DNA from: Aquimarina algicola
GTDB taxonomy: Bacteria; Bacteroidota; Bacteroidia; Flavobacteriales; Flavobacteriaceae
Length of the DNA stretch: 64,000 bases
Direction: 5' to 3'
Assembly (NCBI RefSeq): GCF_006443095.1
Contig: NZ_VFWZ01000009.1
Coordinates: 62,001-126,000, forward strand
The notes beneath the pieces are model-generated. The model saw nothing but the letters and a program-made list of their open reading frames with translations. It searched no databases and was not told the origin of the DNA. The translations under genes and the position numbers were made by a program. This document shows positions 42,937 to 52,225 of this stretch, piece after piece (position 1 is the stretch's first letter; the number at the start of each line of letters is the position of its first letter).

Positions 42937-43758
42937 ATGAACCATAAGTACTTGTGTTGTGTTGTTAAATTATTCATTGTATTGTCCTCGTGTAATAGCA
43001 ATGCTCAAGAAATAGAACTTATGGGAGTGATTCAAAGTTTTAGTAATGAGATTTCTGATGTATTGGTGATTAACCTCAATAGCAAAAAATCCACGATTAC
43101 AAATGCCAAAGGAGGTTTTACAATAGCGGTTAATAAGAACGACACCTTACAATTTTCTGCAATTACATATGTAACTAAAAAGGTTATGATTACAGATTCA
43201 ATTCTTGATCAAGGTATGATGATTGTGGTTTTAAAAGAAAAAACTATCAATTTGGAAGAAGTGGTTGTACGTCCTTATGATTTAACTGGTAATATAAACG
43301 GAGATATTCAGAAAATTAAGCTTTCTCCCGTAATAAAAGCATCGTCCTTGGGATTGCCAGAAGCAAAGCTAAAGGTAAAAACCAAAAATGAGCGGTTACT
43401 TTTTGAAGCTAATCACGGAAAAGCTGTCAAAATACAAGGAACTCCTTTTGGTGTAGGTCTTATCGTAAATGTACATAAAATCCTGAATAAGATTTCTGGT
43501 CGAACAAAATCCTTAAAAGGCAGAGTAGCACTTGATGAAAAAGTAAAAGTAGAGGATGAGATTATTAATATGTTTTCAGAAATTGAGATTGCAGAAGAAT
43601 TGCAGATTCCTCAATCTCATGTAGAGCGTTTTTTACAGTATGCTATGAATCAGGAAGCGTTTACTGAATTAATAGATGCAAAAAATGCGTTTCAGGTTTG
43701 GGAATATATTAAAGACAGTAGTTTATCATATAAAAAAGAGCATGGATTGGGTGAATAA
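42937..43758 (+). CDS. Carboxypeptidase-like regulatory domain protein
   Basis: A 273-residue exported protein. A signal peptide/lipobox region occupies about residues 1-24 (VLSSCNSNAQ). A CarboxypepD_reg-like beta-sandwich follows (about 25-110): ISDVLVINLNSKKSTITNAKGGFTIAV in its strand pattern, then FSAITYVTKKVMI and NLEEVVVRP, the common end of this domain in TonB-linked outer-membrane proteins. The C-terminal part is helical. It resembles the isolated regulatory domain proteins of Bacteroidota that lack the receptor barrel. I chose the ATG at 42937; a TTG 12 nt earlier is in frame. No partner gene is adjacent. Confidence 0.78.
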   Translation: MNHKYLCCVVKLFIVLSSCNSNAQEIELMGVIQSFSNEISDVLVINLNSKKSTITNAKGGFTIAVNKNDTLQFSAITYVTKKVMITDSILDQGMMIVVLKEKTINLEEVVVRPYDLTGNINGDIQKIKLSPVIKASSLGLPEAKLKVKTKNERLLFEANHGKAVKIQGTPFGVGLIVNVHKILNKISGRTKSLKGRVALDEKVKVEDEIINMFSEIEIAEELQIPQSHVERFLQYAMNQEAFTELIDAKNAFQVWEYIKDSSLSYKKEHGLGE

Positions 43759-43919
43759 GCAATTTGATTCTTCAAATCATCTATATATAAATTTTATGAG
43801 GAATAGAGCTGATTGTAATTGGATGGATTAGAATCTTGTTGTATTGTTTAATAACAATATAAACTCTGCTAAACCGTTCTCAAGTCATTAACATAATACA
43901 TATAATCCAAAAAAAGAGT

Positions 43920-44525
43920 ATGCGAACAATAGTATACATTTTTATTTCTTTGATTCTTATTTCGTGTAATAACTCAGATAAAAACAAGAAAAATTCGTCT
44001 AATGAAATTAGTGGCAAGTTTGAAGTATTAGATACGTCAAATTATGATTTGAGTACGCTTGATGTTAAAGGAGATATTGTTACTAAAAAATTTTGGAAGG
44101 ACTCCAAAGGTGAAAATATTGTACTATTTTCTAAAAAAGACCATGAAATTTTTGTTTATCACTACGCTATTGAGCCCGATAGTACAAAGCTAATTAGAAG
44201 AATTTATGATTTTACAGAAGAAGGTTGTGAGTATGATCTTTTTGCAGACTTTATTGATGAGTCAATTACGATAACAGATTTGGACAAAAATGGTCTAGGT
44301 GAAATTACTTTTGCCTACAAATTAGCTTGTATTTCAGATGTTTCCCCTTTAACATTAAAATTATTGATGTTAGAAAATGGAGAGAAATATATCATTAGAG
44401 GGAACACATTAATAAATATGGGGAACGAAGTATTTGGGGGTGATAAAAATATCGATCCGTCTTTTGAAAAAGCATCTCCTCTTTTTTTGCAACATGCTAA
44501 TAAAATATGGGCAAGCGTGCAATAA
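43920..44525 (+). CDS. Hypothetical lipoprotein
   Basis: A 201-residue lipoprotein, lipobox ISCNNSD (Cys at 16). The mature part has beta strands such as KFWKDSKGENIVLFSKKDH (about 58-76) and a helix near the end. The segment ITDLDKNGLGEITFAYKLACISDVSP (two adjacent parts, about 117-142) resembles, from memory, a flavobacterial family named after M949_RS01915 that is labelled as surface polysaccharide related; I cannot verify this. It is convergent with the ABC exporter gene (18-nt gap). Standing alone, its role is unknown. Confidence 0.65.
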   Translation: MRTIVYIFISLILISCNNSDKNKKNSSNEISGKFEVLDTSNYDLSTLDVKGDIVTKKFWKDSKGENIVLFSKKDHEIFVYHYAIEPDSTKLIRRIYDFTEEGCEYDLFADFIDESITITDLDKNGLGEITFAYKLACISDVSPLTLKLLMLENGEKYIIRGNTLINMGNEVFGGDKNIDPSFEKASPLFLQHANKIWASVQ

Positions 44526-44542
44526 AATTATGAATAGTTGAT

Positions 44543-46306
44543 TTAGATTCTTGCCTGATACGTGTATAGGTCATGGTATCTACCCTTTGTATCAATAAGT
44601 TGATGATGAGTGCCTTTCTCAACAATACGCCCTGATTCGATAACGAGAATTTGATCTGCTTTTTTGATCGTACTTAATCGATGCGCAATAACAAAAGTAG
44701 TTCGCCCTTTCATCAGTTCATTAAGGCTTTTTTGTATTAGAGCTTCACTTTCAGTATCCAAATTAGAAGTAGCTTCATCGAGAATAATGATTTTTGGATC
44801 AGCCAAAATTGCTCTTGCAATGGCAATACGTTGGCGTTGACCACCAGATAGTTTTACACCACGTTCTCCAATAAGTGTATCAAGCCCATCCTCAAATCGA
44901 TCTGTAAATTCATTTACGTAAGCGGCTTGAACTGCATTTTGTAATTCTTCTTTGGTAGCCTCGGGTTTGGGGAATAAGATATTGTCTCTGATCGTACCTT
45001 CAAACAAAAACTCATCTTGTAAAACGACTCCGAGATATTGTCTGTAGGAGTTTAGTTTTACTTTAGAAATATCTTGTTGATCAATAGTAATTCGTCCGGA
45101 TTGTGGATTGAGAAAAGTAGCAGCAAGACCTGCAATAGTAGATTTCCCTGAGCCAGAGCTTCCCACCAGAGCTGTTACAGAACCAGAAGGCGCTTTGAAA
45201 CTAATATTGTGTAACACTGGTTTATCTTTTTCGTAAGCAAAAGAAACATCATCAAAGATGATTTCTCCGGTGATAGCATCTAGGGTAATATCTCTATCTT
45301 CAATCTCATCTTCCGGAGTCATGTTCATTAATTCTTCAGTACGATCCAATCCGGCAAGTGCTTCTGTTAACTGGCTTCCGATGTTACTCATTTGAACAAT
45401 AGGAGCAATCATAAATCCTAGTAAAAGGGTAAAAGATAGAAAGTCGCCAATTGTTAACTCATCAATCATGATTTTATATCCACCAATTCCCATAATACCG
45501 GTAGAAGCAATACCGAGTAAAAAGGTAGAAGAACTGGTGATCAAAGCGGTTGTGGTAAGGCTTTTCTTTACATTTTGAAACAATCGATCTACGCCTTCTT
45601 CAAAAATTTTGTTTTCTTGTGCTTCAGCATTAAACCCTTTAATTACACGAACTCCAGCTAATGTTTCGGTAAGCCGTCCTTTTACTTCTGCATTGATGAC
45701 TCCACGTTTTCTAAAAATCGGGCGTATATATTTAAATGCTTTTAAAGCGACTACTCCAAATACAGATACCGGAATCAACACAAATAATGTCATAGACGGA
45801 CTGATACGAATCAATAATATGAGTGATATAATAGCAGTAATAGTTCCTCCAACTAATTGAACCAAGCCTGTGCCAATAAGGTTTCTTACTCCTTCGACAT
45901 CACTCATAATGCGAGAAACGAGTGCTCCTGATTTTGTATTGTCAAAAAAACTAATGGGAAGTGATAATACCTTTTTTTGTACTTGCGCCCTTAATTCAGA
46001 AATTAAAAATTGCGCCTGTACACTTAATATTCGAGTCAATAAAAATGAAGTAATGGATTGTATAAGAATGGCAATACCGACACCAATAAGAAGTGTTTTG
46101 AGCATATTGTAATCCTTTTTAGCAATTACATCATCCATAAGATATTTACTAGCCATAGGTAAGATCAGACTTGCAAGCCTACTAAGTACAATAAGAAACA
46201 ATCCTATAAAAACAAGATTTCTTCTGGGCCAGATAATAGTTTTGAACGCTTTGCCAATACTAACTTTAGGTTTTTTTTTAGATGTTTTATCTGTAAATGT
46301 TTTCAT
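44543..46306 (-). CDS. ABC exporter, MsbA-like permease-ATPase fusion
   Basis: A 587-residue half-transporter, typical size for this homodimeric type. Transmembrane domain: about 1-320 with six helices (LVFIGLFLIVLSRLASLIL is the first). ATPase domain: about 345-587, Walker A GSSGSGKST near 377-385, signature LSGGQRQR near 481-488 and Walker B IIILDEATSNLD near 500-511, with the H-loop in VIAHRLST. Members of this class export lipids, peptides or drugs; the substrate cannot be read off. It has no adjacent membrane fusion or outer-membrane partner gene, and lies at the end of a convergent pair. Confidence 0.93.
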   Translation of the reverse strand: MKTFTDKTSKKKPKVSIGKAFKTIIWPRRNLVFIGLFLIVLSRLASLILPMASKYLMDDVIAKKDYNMLKTLLIGVGIAILIQSITSFLLTRILSVQAQFLISELRAQVQKKVLSLPISFFDNTKSGALVSRIMSDVEGVRNLIGTGLVQLVGGTITAIISLILLIRISPSMTLFVLIPVSVFGVVALKAFKYIRPIFRKRGVINAEVKGRLTETLAGVRVIKGFNAEAQENKIFEEGVDRLFQNVKKSLTTTALITSSSTFLLGIASTGIMGIGGYKIMIDELTIGDFLSFTLLLGFMIAPIVQMSNIGSQLTEALAGLDRTEELMNMTPEDEIEDRDITLDAITGEIIFDDVSFAYEKDKPVLHNISFKAPSGSVTALVGSSGSGKSTIAGLAATFLNPQSGRITIDQQDISKVKLNSYRQYLGVVLQDEFLFEGTIRDNILFPKPEATKEELQNAVQAAYVNEFTDRFEDGLDTLIGERGVKLSGGQRQRIAIARAILADPKIIILDEATSNLDTESEALIQKSLNELMKGRTTFVIAHRLSTIKKADQILVIESGRIVEKGTHHQLIDTKGRYHDLYTYQARI

Positions 46307-46493
46307 ATTGGTTCTCTATAATAACTCTTCAAAAATGTTAGGAATATAATTTCTGCATCTAGTGTCATAGCACAAATCTCGCTAAGAATCTAAATTTTTT
46401 AAGTAGTAAGCTCTTTGGGAAATCCTTTGCCAAATGCATAAGAAGTAAAAACATGAGCAAAAATTGAAGCCACTTGTATACGAATTATTTACT

Positions 46494-47486
46494 TTATAAA
46501 CTTAAAATGGTGTTCAACTGTGCTTCAGAGATATTTAATAACCCAGATTTGGGTAATCGCTTTGTGAGTTCCCTCCAATTTTTATCTTTCTGAAAAATAG
46601 TTTTAAAAATTGGTAAAGCTTCTTTCAGCTTATTGTTATTTGCCATAGCAATAGCTTTCCAATATTTCATTTCTAAATTTTCCGGAAATAATTGCTCTGC
46701 AGCATTATATGCTGCAAATGCTTTAGACATATCGCCTTCTTCTATAGCAAGGTCGCCGTTATTCATAAACTGATACGCTTCATGTACTTTCAAAAGACGT
46801 TCTAATTCTACTAATGGAGTAGGATGATCATCTACTCTGAGATGAATTTTTTTGTCTTCCCATACATTTTTGGCAGGTGATCCATCAACAACAATTAATG
46901 CCGCAGATTGTTTTCCTCTGATATCACCTCCGGCTTCTTGGGCAGCCAAAAGTACTTTGACCACTCGTTGGGCAAGAGGTAGATCTTTATTTTTTTCAAA
47001 AGCTTCGGCCATTGCAGGTACTACCTTATCATTCAACATCATATTGGCTTGTACTGCAAAATTATCTCCTATGATATGATGAGCAGACGCTACGCATTTC
47101 TCTCCTGTAAAAGCAGCTGTATTTCCTTTATGATCTAAGAAAGCCACTTGTCTAAAGTCTTTTCCTTCGTCTTTTGCAACAAGAAGATCGAGTGCTTCTT
47201 TAGCAGATGTTCCTTTCTCTATAAGCGAAAGCCCCTCTGGACCATAAGCCGGATTTACAAAAGATTGTGTGGCTACAACGCCAACTCCGGATTTGCCCCA
47301 TGATACAATTGAACCCACAGAAAACCAATGACTTTGTACACCCACAGCCATTTCGCCTGTGACTTTGTCTCTGGCAACAATAGAAAAAGTATGAGCAAAT
47401 TGATCTTTATATACTTGTTGTGCGTTGATCTGATAAGAGACAAAAAAGAATAGAATTGGTAAAAACCGTATATCAAAACGTTTCAT
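46494..47486 (-). CDS. Secreted DUF1028 (Ntn-hydrolase-like) protein with TPR tail
   Basis: A 330-residue exported protein with a signal peptide (about 1-22, ending NAQQV). The DUF1028 domain (about 28-230) starts HTFSIVARDKVTGEMAVGVQ, and contains GVGVVATQSFVNPAYGPEGL, GKNTAAF-type glycines and GDNFAVQANMML. The fold resembles N-terminal nucleophile hydrolases. A C-terminal helical part (about 235-330) looks like two TPR repeats, with MNNGDLAIEEGDMSKAFAAYN. Members are widespread but uncharacterised. It is a single gene between the ABC exporter and the small lipoprotein. Confidence 0.85.
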   Translation of the reverse strand: MKRFDIRFLPILFFFVSYQINAQQVYKDQFAHTFSIVARDKVTGEMAVGVQSHWFSVGSIVSWGKSGVGVVATQSFVNPAYGPEGLSLIEKGTSAKEALDLLVAKDEGKDFRQVAFLDHKGNTAAFTGEKCVASAHHIIGDNFAVQANMMLNDKVVPAMAEAFEKNKDLPLAQRVVKVLLAAQEAGGDIRGKQSAALIVVDGSPAKNVWEDKKIHLRVDDHPTPLVELERLLKVHEAYQFMNNGDLAIEEGDMSKAFAAYNAAEQLFPENLEMKYWKAIAMANNNKLKEALPIFKTIFQKDKNWRELTKRLPKSGLLNISEAQLNTILSL

Positions 47487-47557
47487 AGGATTGTTTTTTG
47501 ATTTTAAATATAATCTGATAAGATTATAAAGCTATACAATATAGTCTAAAACTATCA

Positions 47558-48187
47558 TTATTGTCTAACATATATTTTTAGTGCATCACTTTTTTGAAAA
47601 GCATAAGAGAGCTGCTTATTACTGAAAGATTTTTCGGGCTTATAATTAGAAAGTGATAAAACATACGGTAAACTCATTCCCCATGAGCCTGATTTTTTTG
47701 TTTCTCCCGGTACAATCATAACTACATGGCCATATGTTTTGGATGTATCGATAACAAGTGCTAATCCCCCTCTATTAGTATGCTCTAATGCCTGATCAAT
47801 TGTTTTTTGACTAATCGTTCCTAATTGCAACCAATGTCTGGATTGCTCAACAATAAGTCTAATGCTATCATAAACAACATATCCTAATTTTGGATCATTG
47901 AACTCTGTTAACTCATACGTTTCGGCAATAACTTCAGTGATACTGTTTCTGCATTCATTACGTTCGGTTGCAGCTTTTTTGCAAGTAATGAAATTGTTTA
48001 CAGCTTTTTCCAAATCCAGATCAATCTTTGCTTTAGTAATGTTATTATTATCGATTCGGTCATTACTTACACTTTCGTCACTTGACTCGGGATTATCTTG
48101 ATATTCGTTATTATTTTGTTTTTGATTGTCTTGACAAGAAGTGATCAATGTTATCGCTAATACTATTGTGAGTAGTTTTTTGTTCAT
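47558..48187 (-). CDS. Lipoprotein with possible papain-like (NlpC/CHAP-like) fold
   Basis: A 209-residue lipoprotein: lipobox LITSCQD (Cys at 18), then a low-complexity linker rich in Asn, Asp and Ser (about 20-55). The remaining domain has a Cys in TERNECRNSITEVIAE (about 75-90) on a predicted helix, and a strand with GHVVMIVPGE (about 152-161) after it. A helix Cys followed by a strand His is the catalytic order of papain-like amidases (NlpC/P60, CHAP, Tae effectors). If so, it might cleave peptidoglycan. The assignment is by pattern only. It starts 10 nt after the DEAD helicase gene ends, so the two are probably cotranscribed. Confidence 0.55.
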   Translation of the reverse strand: MNKKLLTIVLAITLITSCQDNQKQNNNEYQDNPESSDESVSNDRIDNNNITKAKIDLDLEKAVNNFITCKKAATERNECRNSITEVIAETYELTEFNDPKLGYVVYDSIRLIVEQSRHWLQLGTISQKTIDQALEHTNRGGLALVIDTSKTYGHVVMIVPGETKKSGSWGMSLPYVLSLSNYKPEKSFSNKQLSYAFQKSDALKIYVRQ

Positions 48188-48197
48188 AAGGTTACTT

Positions 48198-49559
48198 TTA
48201 TCGTTTTTTTCTTTTTTTATGTTTTTGATTAAAGGTTTTATCTCCTCTTGTTTTTGGTTTTTTGTACTTCTTTTTAATTTCCCGTTTATATTTCCCTCCT
48301 AGATTTACTTTTTTATTTTTTTCCTTTTTCTCATGAAAAGCTGCACCGGCCTCATCATCGTTGGTTCGTTTATTGGGATTATAAATTTCTTTGACTACAG
48401 GTTGCTCTTCTGGGGTAAGTTCTTTAGAGACTTCAACATGATTAGGGATATCCAGTTGCTCAACTTTCATTTCCATAAGTTCTTCTATAGCTTCCAGATA
48501 TTCTTGTTCTTTTTCGGTCGCAAGTACAATAGCGGTTCCTTCTTTTTGCGCACGACCTGTTCGACCAATACGATGCATGTAATTTTCAGGATAAGCAGGA
48601 GTATCTACATTGATAACATGTGTAATATCATCTATATCCAATCCTCGAGCCATAACATCTGTAGCGATCAGGATATGATGTTCTCCACTCTCAAATTGTT
48701 CAATACTTCTGAGACGGTAGTTCTGTGTTTTATTAGAATGAATAACAGCACATTGATCAGGAAATGTTCTTTCGAATCTTTCAAATAAACGATCAGCCAT
48801 ACGTTTATTGCTAACAAAAAGTAATACTTTTTTGAATGCTTCTTTATCGTGTAAAAGATCTTCTAGCAGATTGACTTTAGTATAAAAATTAGCAATCTTA
48901 TACCCGTATTGCTTAATGTTTTCTAATGGAGTTCCGCTTTTGGCAATAGATATTTTTTGAGGATTTGTAAATATTTCTGTGATGATGCTCTCTACGTCTT
49001 CAGTCATTGTTGCCGAGAACATAATGTTTTGTCGCTGCTGCGGAAGAATATCAAAAATATTCATCAACTGATGTCTAAAACCTAAATCCATCATTACATC
49101 AACCTCGTCGATGACTAACTTTTGAATGGATTTTAATTGCAATGCACGGCTCACCGCCAAATCGTATAAGCGTCCTGGTGTTGCTACTATAATATCTAGC
49201 CCTTGAGATACGACTTGTTTTTGCGTATTGATGTTAGTACCCCCATATACTCCTTCAATTCGTACATTGATATATTTAGAAAGCTTTTTTATTTCTTCTA
49301 CTACCTGAACCACAAGTTCTCTAGTGGGAACAAGTACTAATACTCTTGGGTTTTGTTGTACAGAATATTTTAGCATCCGAAGTATAGGAAGCATATAAGC
49401 AAATGTTTTACCAGTACCTGTTTGCGCTATACCTACAACATCCTTACCTGACATTACAGGAGAAAATGCTTGCTCCTGTATAGGAGTAGGAGTGGAGATA
49501 TGGATATCATCTAATGCGTTAAGAAGTTGAGTACTTAAATTTAAATCTCTAAAAGCCAA
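48198..49559 (-). CDS. DEAD-box RNA helicase (DEVD variant)
   Basis: ATP-dependent RNA helicase of the RhlE/CshA/DeaD group. From the TTG at 49559 it has 453 residues. Motifs: Q-motif region TPTPIQEQAF near 22-31, I AQTGTGKTFAY near 44-54, II VIDEVDVMMD (DEVD rather than DEAD) near 148-157, III SATM near 181, and VI HRIGRTGRAQ near 333-342. A basic tail (KKYKKPKTRGDK) binds RNA. A longer frame could begin at 49646, but that N-terminus is unlike the family and would lie on top of the divergent promoter; homologues start near the AFRDLNLS segment. Protein-level start is therefore put at the TTG, with moderate confidence. Confidence 0.88.
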   Translation of the reverse strand: MAFRDLNLSTQLLNALDDIHISTPTPIQEQAFSPVMSGKDVVGIAQTGTGKTFAYMLPILRMLKYSVQQNPRVLVLVPTRELVVQVVEEIKKLSKYINVRIEGVYGGTNINTQKQVVSQGLDIIVATPGRLYDLAVSRALQLKSIQKLVIDEVDVMMDLGFRHQLMNIFDILPQQRQNIMFSATMTEDVESIITEIFTNPQKISIAKSGTPLENIKQYGYKIANFYTKVNLLEDLLHDKEAFKKVLLFVSNKRMADRLFERFERTFPDQCAVIHSNKTQNYRLRSIEQFESGEHHILIATDVMARGLDIDDITHVINVDTPAYPENYMHRIGRTGRAQKEGTAIVLATEKEQEYLEAIEELMEMKVEQLDIPNHVEVSKELTPEEQPVVKEIYNPNKRTNDDEAGAAFHEKKEKNKKVNLGGKYKREIKKKYKKPKTRGDKTFNQKHKKRKKR

Positions 49560-49583
49560 TGGGTTTGTTTTTTCGTGATGATA

Positions 49584-49591
49584 CAAAGGTA
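49584..49591 (-). promoter_or_regulatory. Candidate -7 box of the helicase gene
   Basis: CAAAGGTA on the + strand reads TACCTTTG on the minus strand, a full TAnnTTTG match 25 nt upstream of the proposed TTG start at 49559. There is no TTG at the ideal -33 distance. Confidence 0.45.
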
Positions 49592-49598
49592 GCCTTAT

Positions 49599-49629
49599 TT
49601 TGCGACTGTAAGCTTTTTGATTATTTTTG
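49599..49629 (+). promoter_or_regulatory. Promoter of the FMN reductase-pabB operon
   Basis: TTTG at 49599-49602 and TATTTTTG at 49622-49629 are separated by 19 bp, an exact match to the Bacteroidota promoter (TTTG, N19, TAnnTTTG). The ATG at 49652 follows 22 nt later. Confidence 0.75.
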
Positions 49630-49651
49630 ATTACTTTAATTAACAAAAATA

Positions 49652-50185
49652 ATGAGCAAAATACTTGCCTTTGCAGGCTCTAATAGCAGTACTTCTATTA
49701 ATCAAAAACTTGTGAAACATATTGTTTCATCAATAGAAAATCATGATACAAAACTTATCAACTTAATTGATTATCCTCTACCTATCTATGGTGAAGATGA
49801 AGAAAAAAAGGGATTTCCGGAAATGACAACTGCATTACAAAAAGAAATTTCAGAATCAGATGGACTCATCATTTCTGTAAATGAACATAATGGAAGTTGG
49901 AGCGCTTTTTTTAAGAATATAATTGATTGGCTATCAAGATTAGATCGTAATTTTTTAGAAGGAAAAAAAGTATTGTTATTAAGTACTTCTCCTGGCAAAA
50001 GAGGAGGGCTTAGCGCTTTGGAGTTTGGAAAGAGCGTTTTACCAAGGTTTGGGGCAGAGATTGTAGGGAGCCTTAGTTTTCCTTCTTTTTATGATAATTT
50101 TTCTGAAGAATCTAATACGATTACAGACAAAGAATTGTTACTCAATATCAAGCAAGTACTAGATATTTTTACAAAAGAAATCTGA
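49652..50185 (+). CDS. NAD(P)H-dependent FMN reductase family protein
   Basis: A 177-residue flavodoxin-fold reductase. The first strand and phosphate loop are ILAFAGSNSSTSINQKLVKH (about 3-22), the FMN-binding loop of this family. The middle segment ISVNEHNGSWSAFFKNIIDW (about 74-93) and STSPGKRGG near 111-119 fit the second and third FMN contacts. It reduces flavin or quinones; the exact substrate is unknown. It starts downstream of a well-matched promoter and is 6 nt upstream of pabB, so both are one operon, although they seem functionally unrelated. Confidence 0.88.
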   Translation: MSKILAFAGSNSSTSINQKLVKHIVSSIENHDTKLINLIDYPLPIYGEDEEKKGFPEMTTALQKEISESDGLIISVNEHNGSWSAFFKNIIDWLSRLDRNFLEGKKVLLLSTSPGKRGGLSALEFGKSVLPRFGAEIVGSLSFPSFYDNFSEESNTITDKELLLNIKQVLDIFTKEI

Positions 50186-50191
50186 TATTAG

Positions 50192-51508
50192 GTGCGTAGC
50201 ATTAAAAAATATACATTAAATCATCCAAAAAAATTCAAAGAACACTTACTGATTTGGGCTCAACAATTTGACGATGTTGCATGGTTAGATTCTAACGAAC
50301 ATTCGCAACAATATTCAAGTTATGATGCAGTGTTGGCCGTAGATGCATTAACATCTATTAGAACAGGTTATCATAATGCTTTTGAAAAATTATCAGAGTA
50401 TCAATCACAAATCTCTGATTGGATATTTGGATATTTATCTTATGATTTGAAAAATGACGTAGAAGGACTCTCGTCAAACAATATTGATAACTTATGTTTT
50501 CCTGAATTATACTTTTTTCAGCCTAAAAAGCTTTTTTTATTTAAAGATAATATTATAGAAATGCATTATCTACGAATGGTAGATGATGAGATTGTTGAAG
50601 ATTTTGATAAAGTATCCTTCTTATTTCATAAAATGGGAGAGAACACTCAAGCTAGTGATAATGATGATCCTTGTGATAAAATCAAAATCAGTTTGAGAAT
50701 TACCAAAGATGAGTATAAAAGTCGAGTGAATAAAATGCTATCTCATATTCATAGAGGTGATATTTATGAAGCTAATTTTTGTCAGGAGTTTTTTGCAACG
50801 GATAGTTGTATTGATCCTTTAGAGACCTATAGACATCTTAATGAAATATCTAAAGCTCCGTTTGCTACTTTTTTTAAAACAGATCATTGGTACTTGCTAA
50901 GTGCTTCTCCTGAGCGATATCTTAGAAAAGAAGGTCAAAAAATTATTTCACAACCTATAAAAGGAACTGCAAAAAGAGCTGTAGATAAAAAAGAGGACAA
51001 TGAATTGATAGATCATCTTAAAAATGATCCTAAAGAACGGTCTGAAAACATTATGATTGTAGATTTGGTTCGTAATGACTTGTCTCGAACAGCAACAAAA
51101 GGTTCTGTAATTGTAGACGAATTATGCAAAGTCTATTCTTTTGAACAGGTACATCAAATGATTTCGACAATTACCTCAGAAGTTAACAAAACTACTTCTC
51201 CTGTAGATGTGATCAAAACGACCTTTCCTATGGGAAGTATGACAGGAGCCCCAAAAATTTCTGCAATGCAGATCATAGAAAATCTAGAAATTACAAAAAG
51301 AGGAGTGTATAGTGGTGCTGTTGGATATTTTACTCCGCTTGGAGATTTTGATTTTAATGTTGTAATACGAAGTATTTTATATAATGAACAACAAAAATAT
51401 ATTTCATATACTGTTGGTAGTGCTATTACTGCAAAATCAAATCCAGATAAAGAGTACGAAGAATGTTTACTTAAGGCAAAAGCAATGAGAGAAGTTCTTG
51501 AAGCCTAA
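50192..51508 (+). CDS. pabB: Aminodeoxychorismate/anthranilate synthase component I (PabB-like)
   Basis: Chorismate-utilising enzyme of folate (para-aminobenzoate) synthesis. 438 residues, typical of PabB without a glutaminase domain. The chorismate-binding domain runs from about 175 to 435: HIHRGDIYEANFCQEF near 187-202, LLSASPERYL near 232-241, the KGTAKRA loop near 256-262, IMIVDLVRNDLSRT near 286-299 and SMTGAPKISAMQI near 349-361. The start is a GTG at 50192; no ATG suits the N-terminus, which is otherwise well formed. PabA and PabC genes are not in the window. Anthranilate synthase TrpE is the alternative, but the 438-residue size and motif pattern favour PabB. Confidence 0.85.
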   Translation: MRSIKKYTLNHPKKFKEHLLIWAQQFDDVAWLDSNEHSQQYSSYDAVLAVDALTSIRTGYHNAFEKLSEYQSQISDWIFGYLSYDLKNDVEGLSSNNIDNLCFPELYFFQPKKLFLFKDNIIEMHYLRMVDDEIVEDFDKVSFLFHKMGENTQASDNDDPCDKIKISLRITKDEYKSRVNKMLSHIHRGDIYEANFCQEFFATDSCIDPLETYRHLNEISKAPFATFFKTDHWYLLSASPERYLRKEGQKIISQPIKGTAKRAVDKKEDNELIDHLKNDPKERSENIMIVDLVRNDLSRTATKGSVIVDELCKVYSFEQVHQMISTITSEVNKTTSPVDVIKTTFPMGSMTGAPKISAMQIIENLEITKRGVYSGAVGYFTPLGDFDFNVVIRSILYNEQQKYISYTVGSAITAKSNPDKEYEECLLKAKAMREVLEA

Positions 51509-51541
51509 GAAAAGTAATATTTACAAACATTACTTTTCTTA
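51505..51541. terminator. Bidirectional terminator after pabB
   Basis: TAAGAAAAGTAAT (51506-51518) pairs perfectly with 51529-51541 across a 10-base loop. It overlaps the pabB stop codon and precedes the convergent gene ending at 51554; A and T tracts in the stem can act in both directions. Confidence 0.75.
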
Positions 51542-51553
51542 AGTTATTGAATA

Positions 51554-52069
51554 TTAGTGTATAGTATTAGTATCAATTTTTATATTTTTTACTTTGCTAC
51601 CTTTTTGTAGTTGTACCTCGTATACTGTATTCAAATACTTTCTTTTTTTATATGAAGTAGAATATGTATTACCGATGACTTTCCAACCTTTATATTTTTC
51701 ATAAATGGAAAAAATTAGATGTTTGGGTAGTGCCAGGTTATTAAAATGTTCTTCTGCCGCTATTAATGAGCCATTTTCATCATAGGTAGCTATTATTTGA
51801 CCTTTGTTGGATTTGAAAGTGGCATTAAAATGTTCTTTAGATTTACCAAATTGATACACTTGTTTTTTACCCCATTTAGAAGCTAAATCTTCAAAATATT
51901 TTATGTGATTAGGAGTATTATTATTTTGAGTTTTTTCTTCAAAAGACAATGGAGTACTTTTTTTGATTTCAGTTTTATGAAATGTATTTTGTACCTCGGC
52001 GATCATATCTTGAGAATAGTTGATTGAGTTCGTAATGACTAGCATGATGGAGATGATTAACTTTTGCAT
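51554..52069 (-). CDS. Hypothetical secreted protein, PepSY-like
   Basis: A 171-residue exported protein with a signal peptide (about 1-20, IISIMLVITNSINYSQ). The mature chain has the pattern of the PepSY-like family of Bacteroidota: FNATFKSNKGQIIATYDENGS (about 82-102), then a helix with NLALPKHLIFSIYEKYKGW and the strands VYEVQLQKGSKVKNIKID. Such proteins often bind or inhibit peptidases, though in most cases function is unknown. It is a single gene on its strand, diverging from the second LytS/LytTR operon with 263 nt between. Confidence 0.72.
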   Translation of the reverse strand: MQKLIISIMLVITNSINYSQDMIAEVQNTFHKTEIKKSTPLSFEEKTQNNNTPNHIKYFEDLASKWGKKQVYQFGKSKEHFNATFKSNKGQIIATYDENGSLIAAEEHFNNLALPKHLIFSIYEKYKGWKVIGNTYSTSYKKRKYLNTVYEVQLQKGSKVKNIKIDTNTIH

Positions 52070-52225
52070 TTTATTGATTTTTAATAGATTGATATGCTAC
52101 AAATCAATAGTAAAAAGCAACATCTGTAAAATGAAATTGATTACCTGTCGTCAATACATGACTAAACCCCTATTCTTAGAAAGTTGAGTACAATTATATT
52201 TAAAAATAACTTAAAAAGCATCTTG

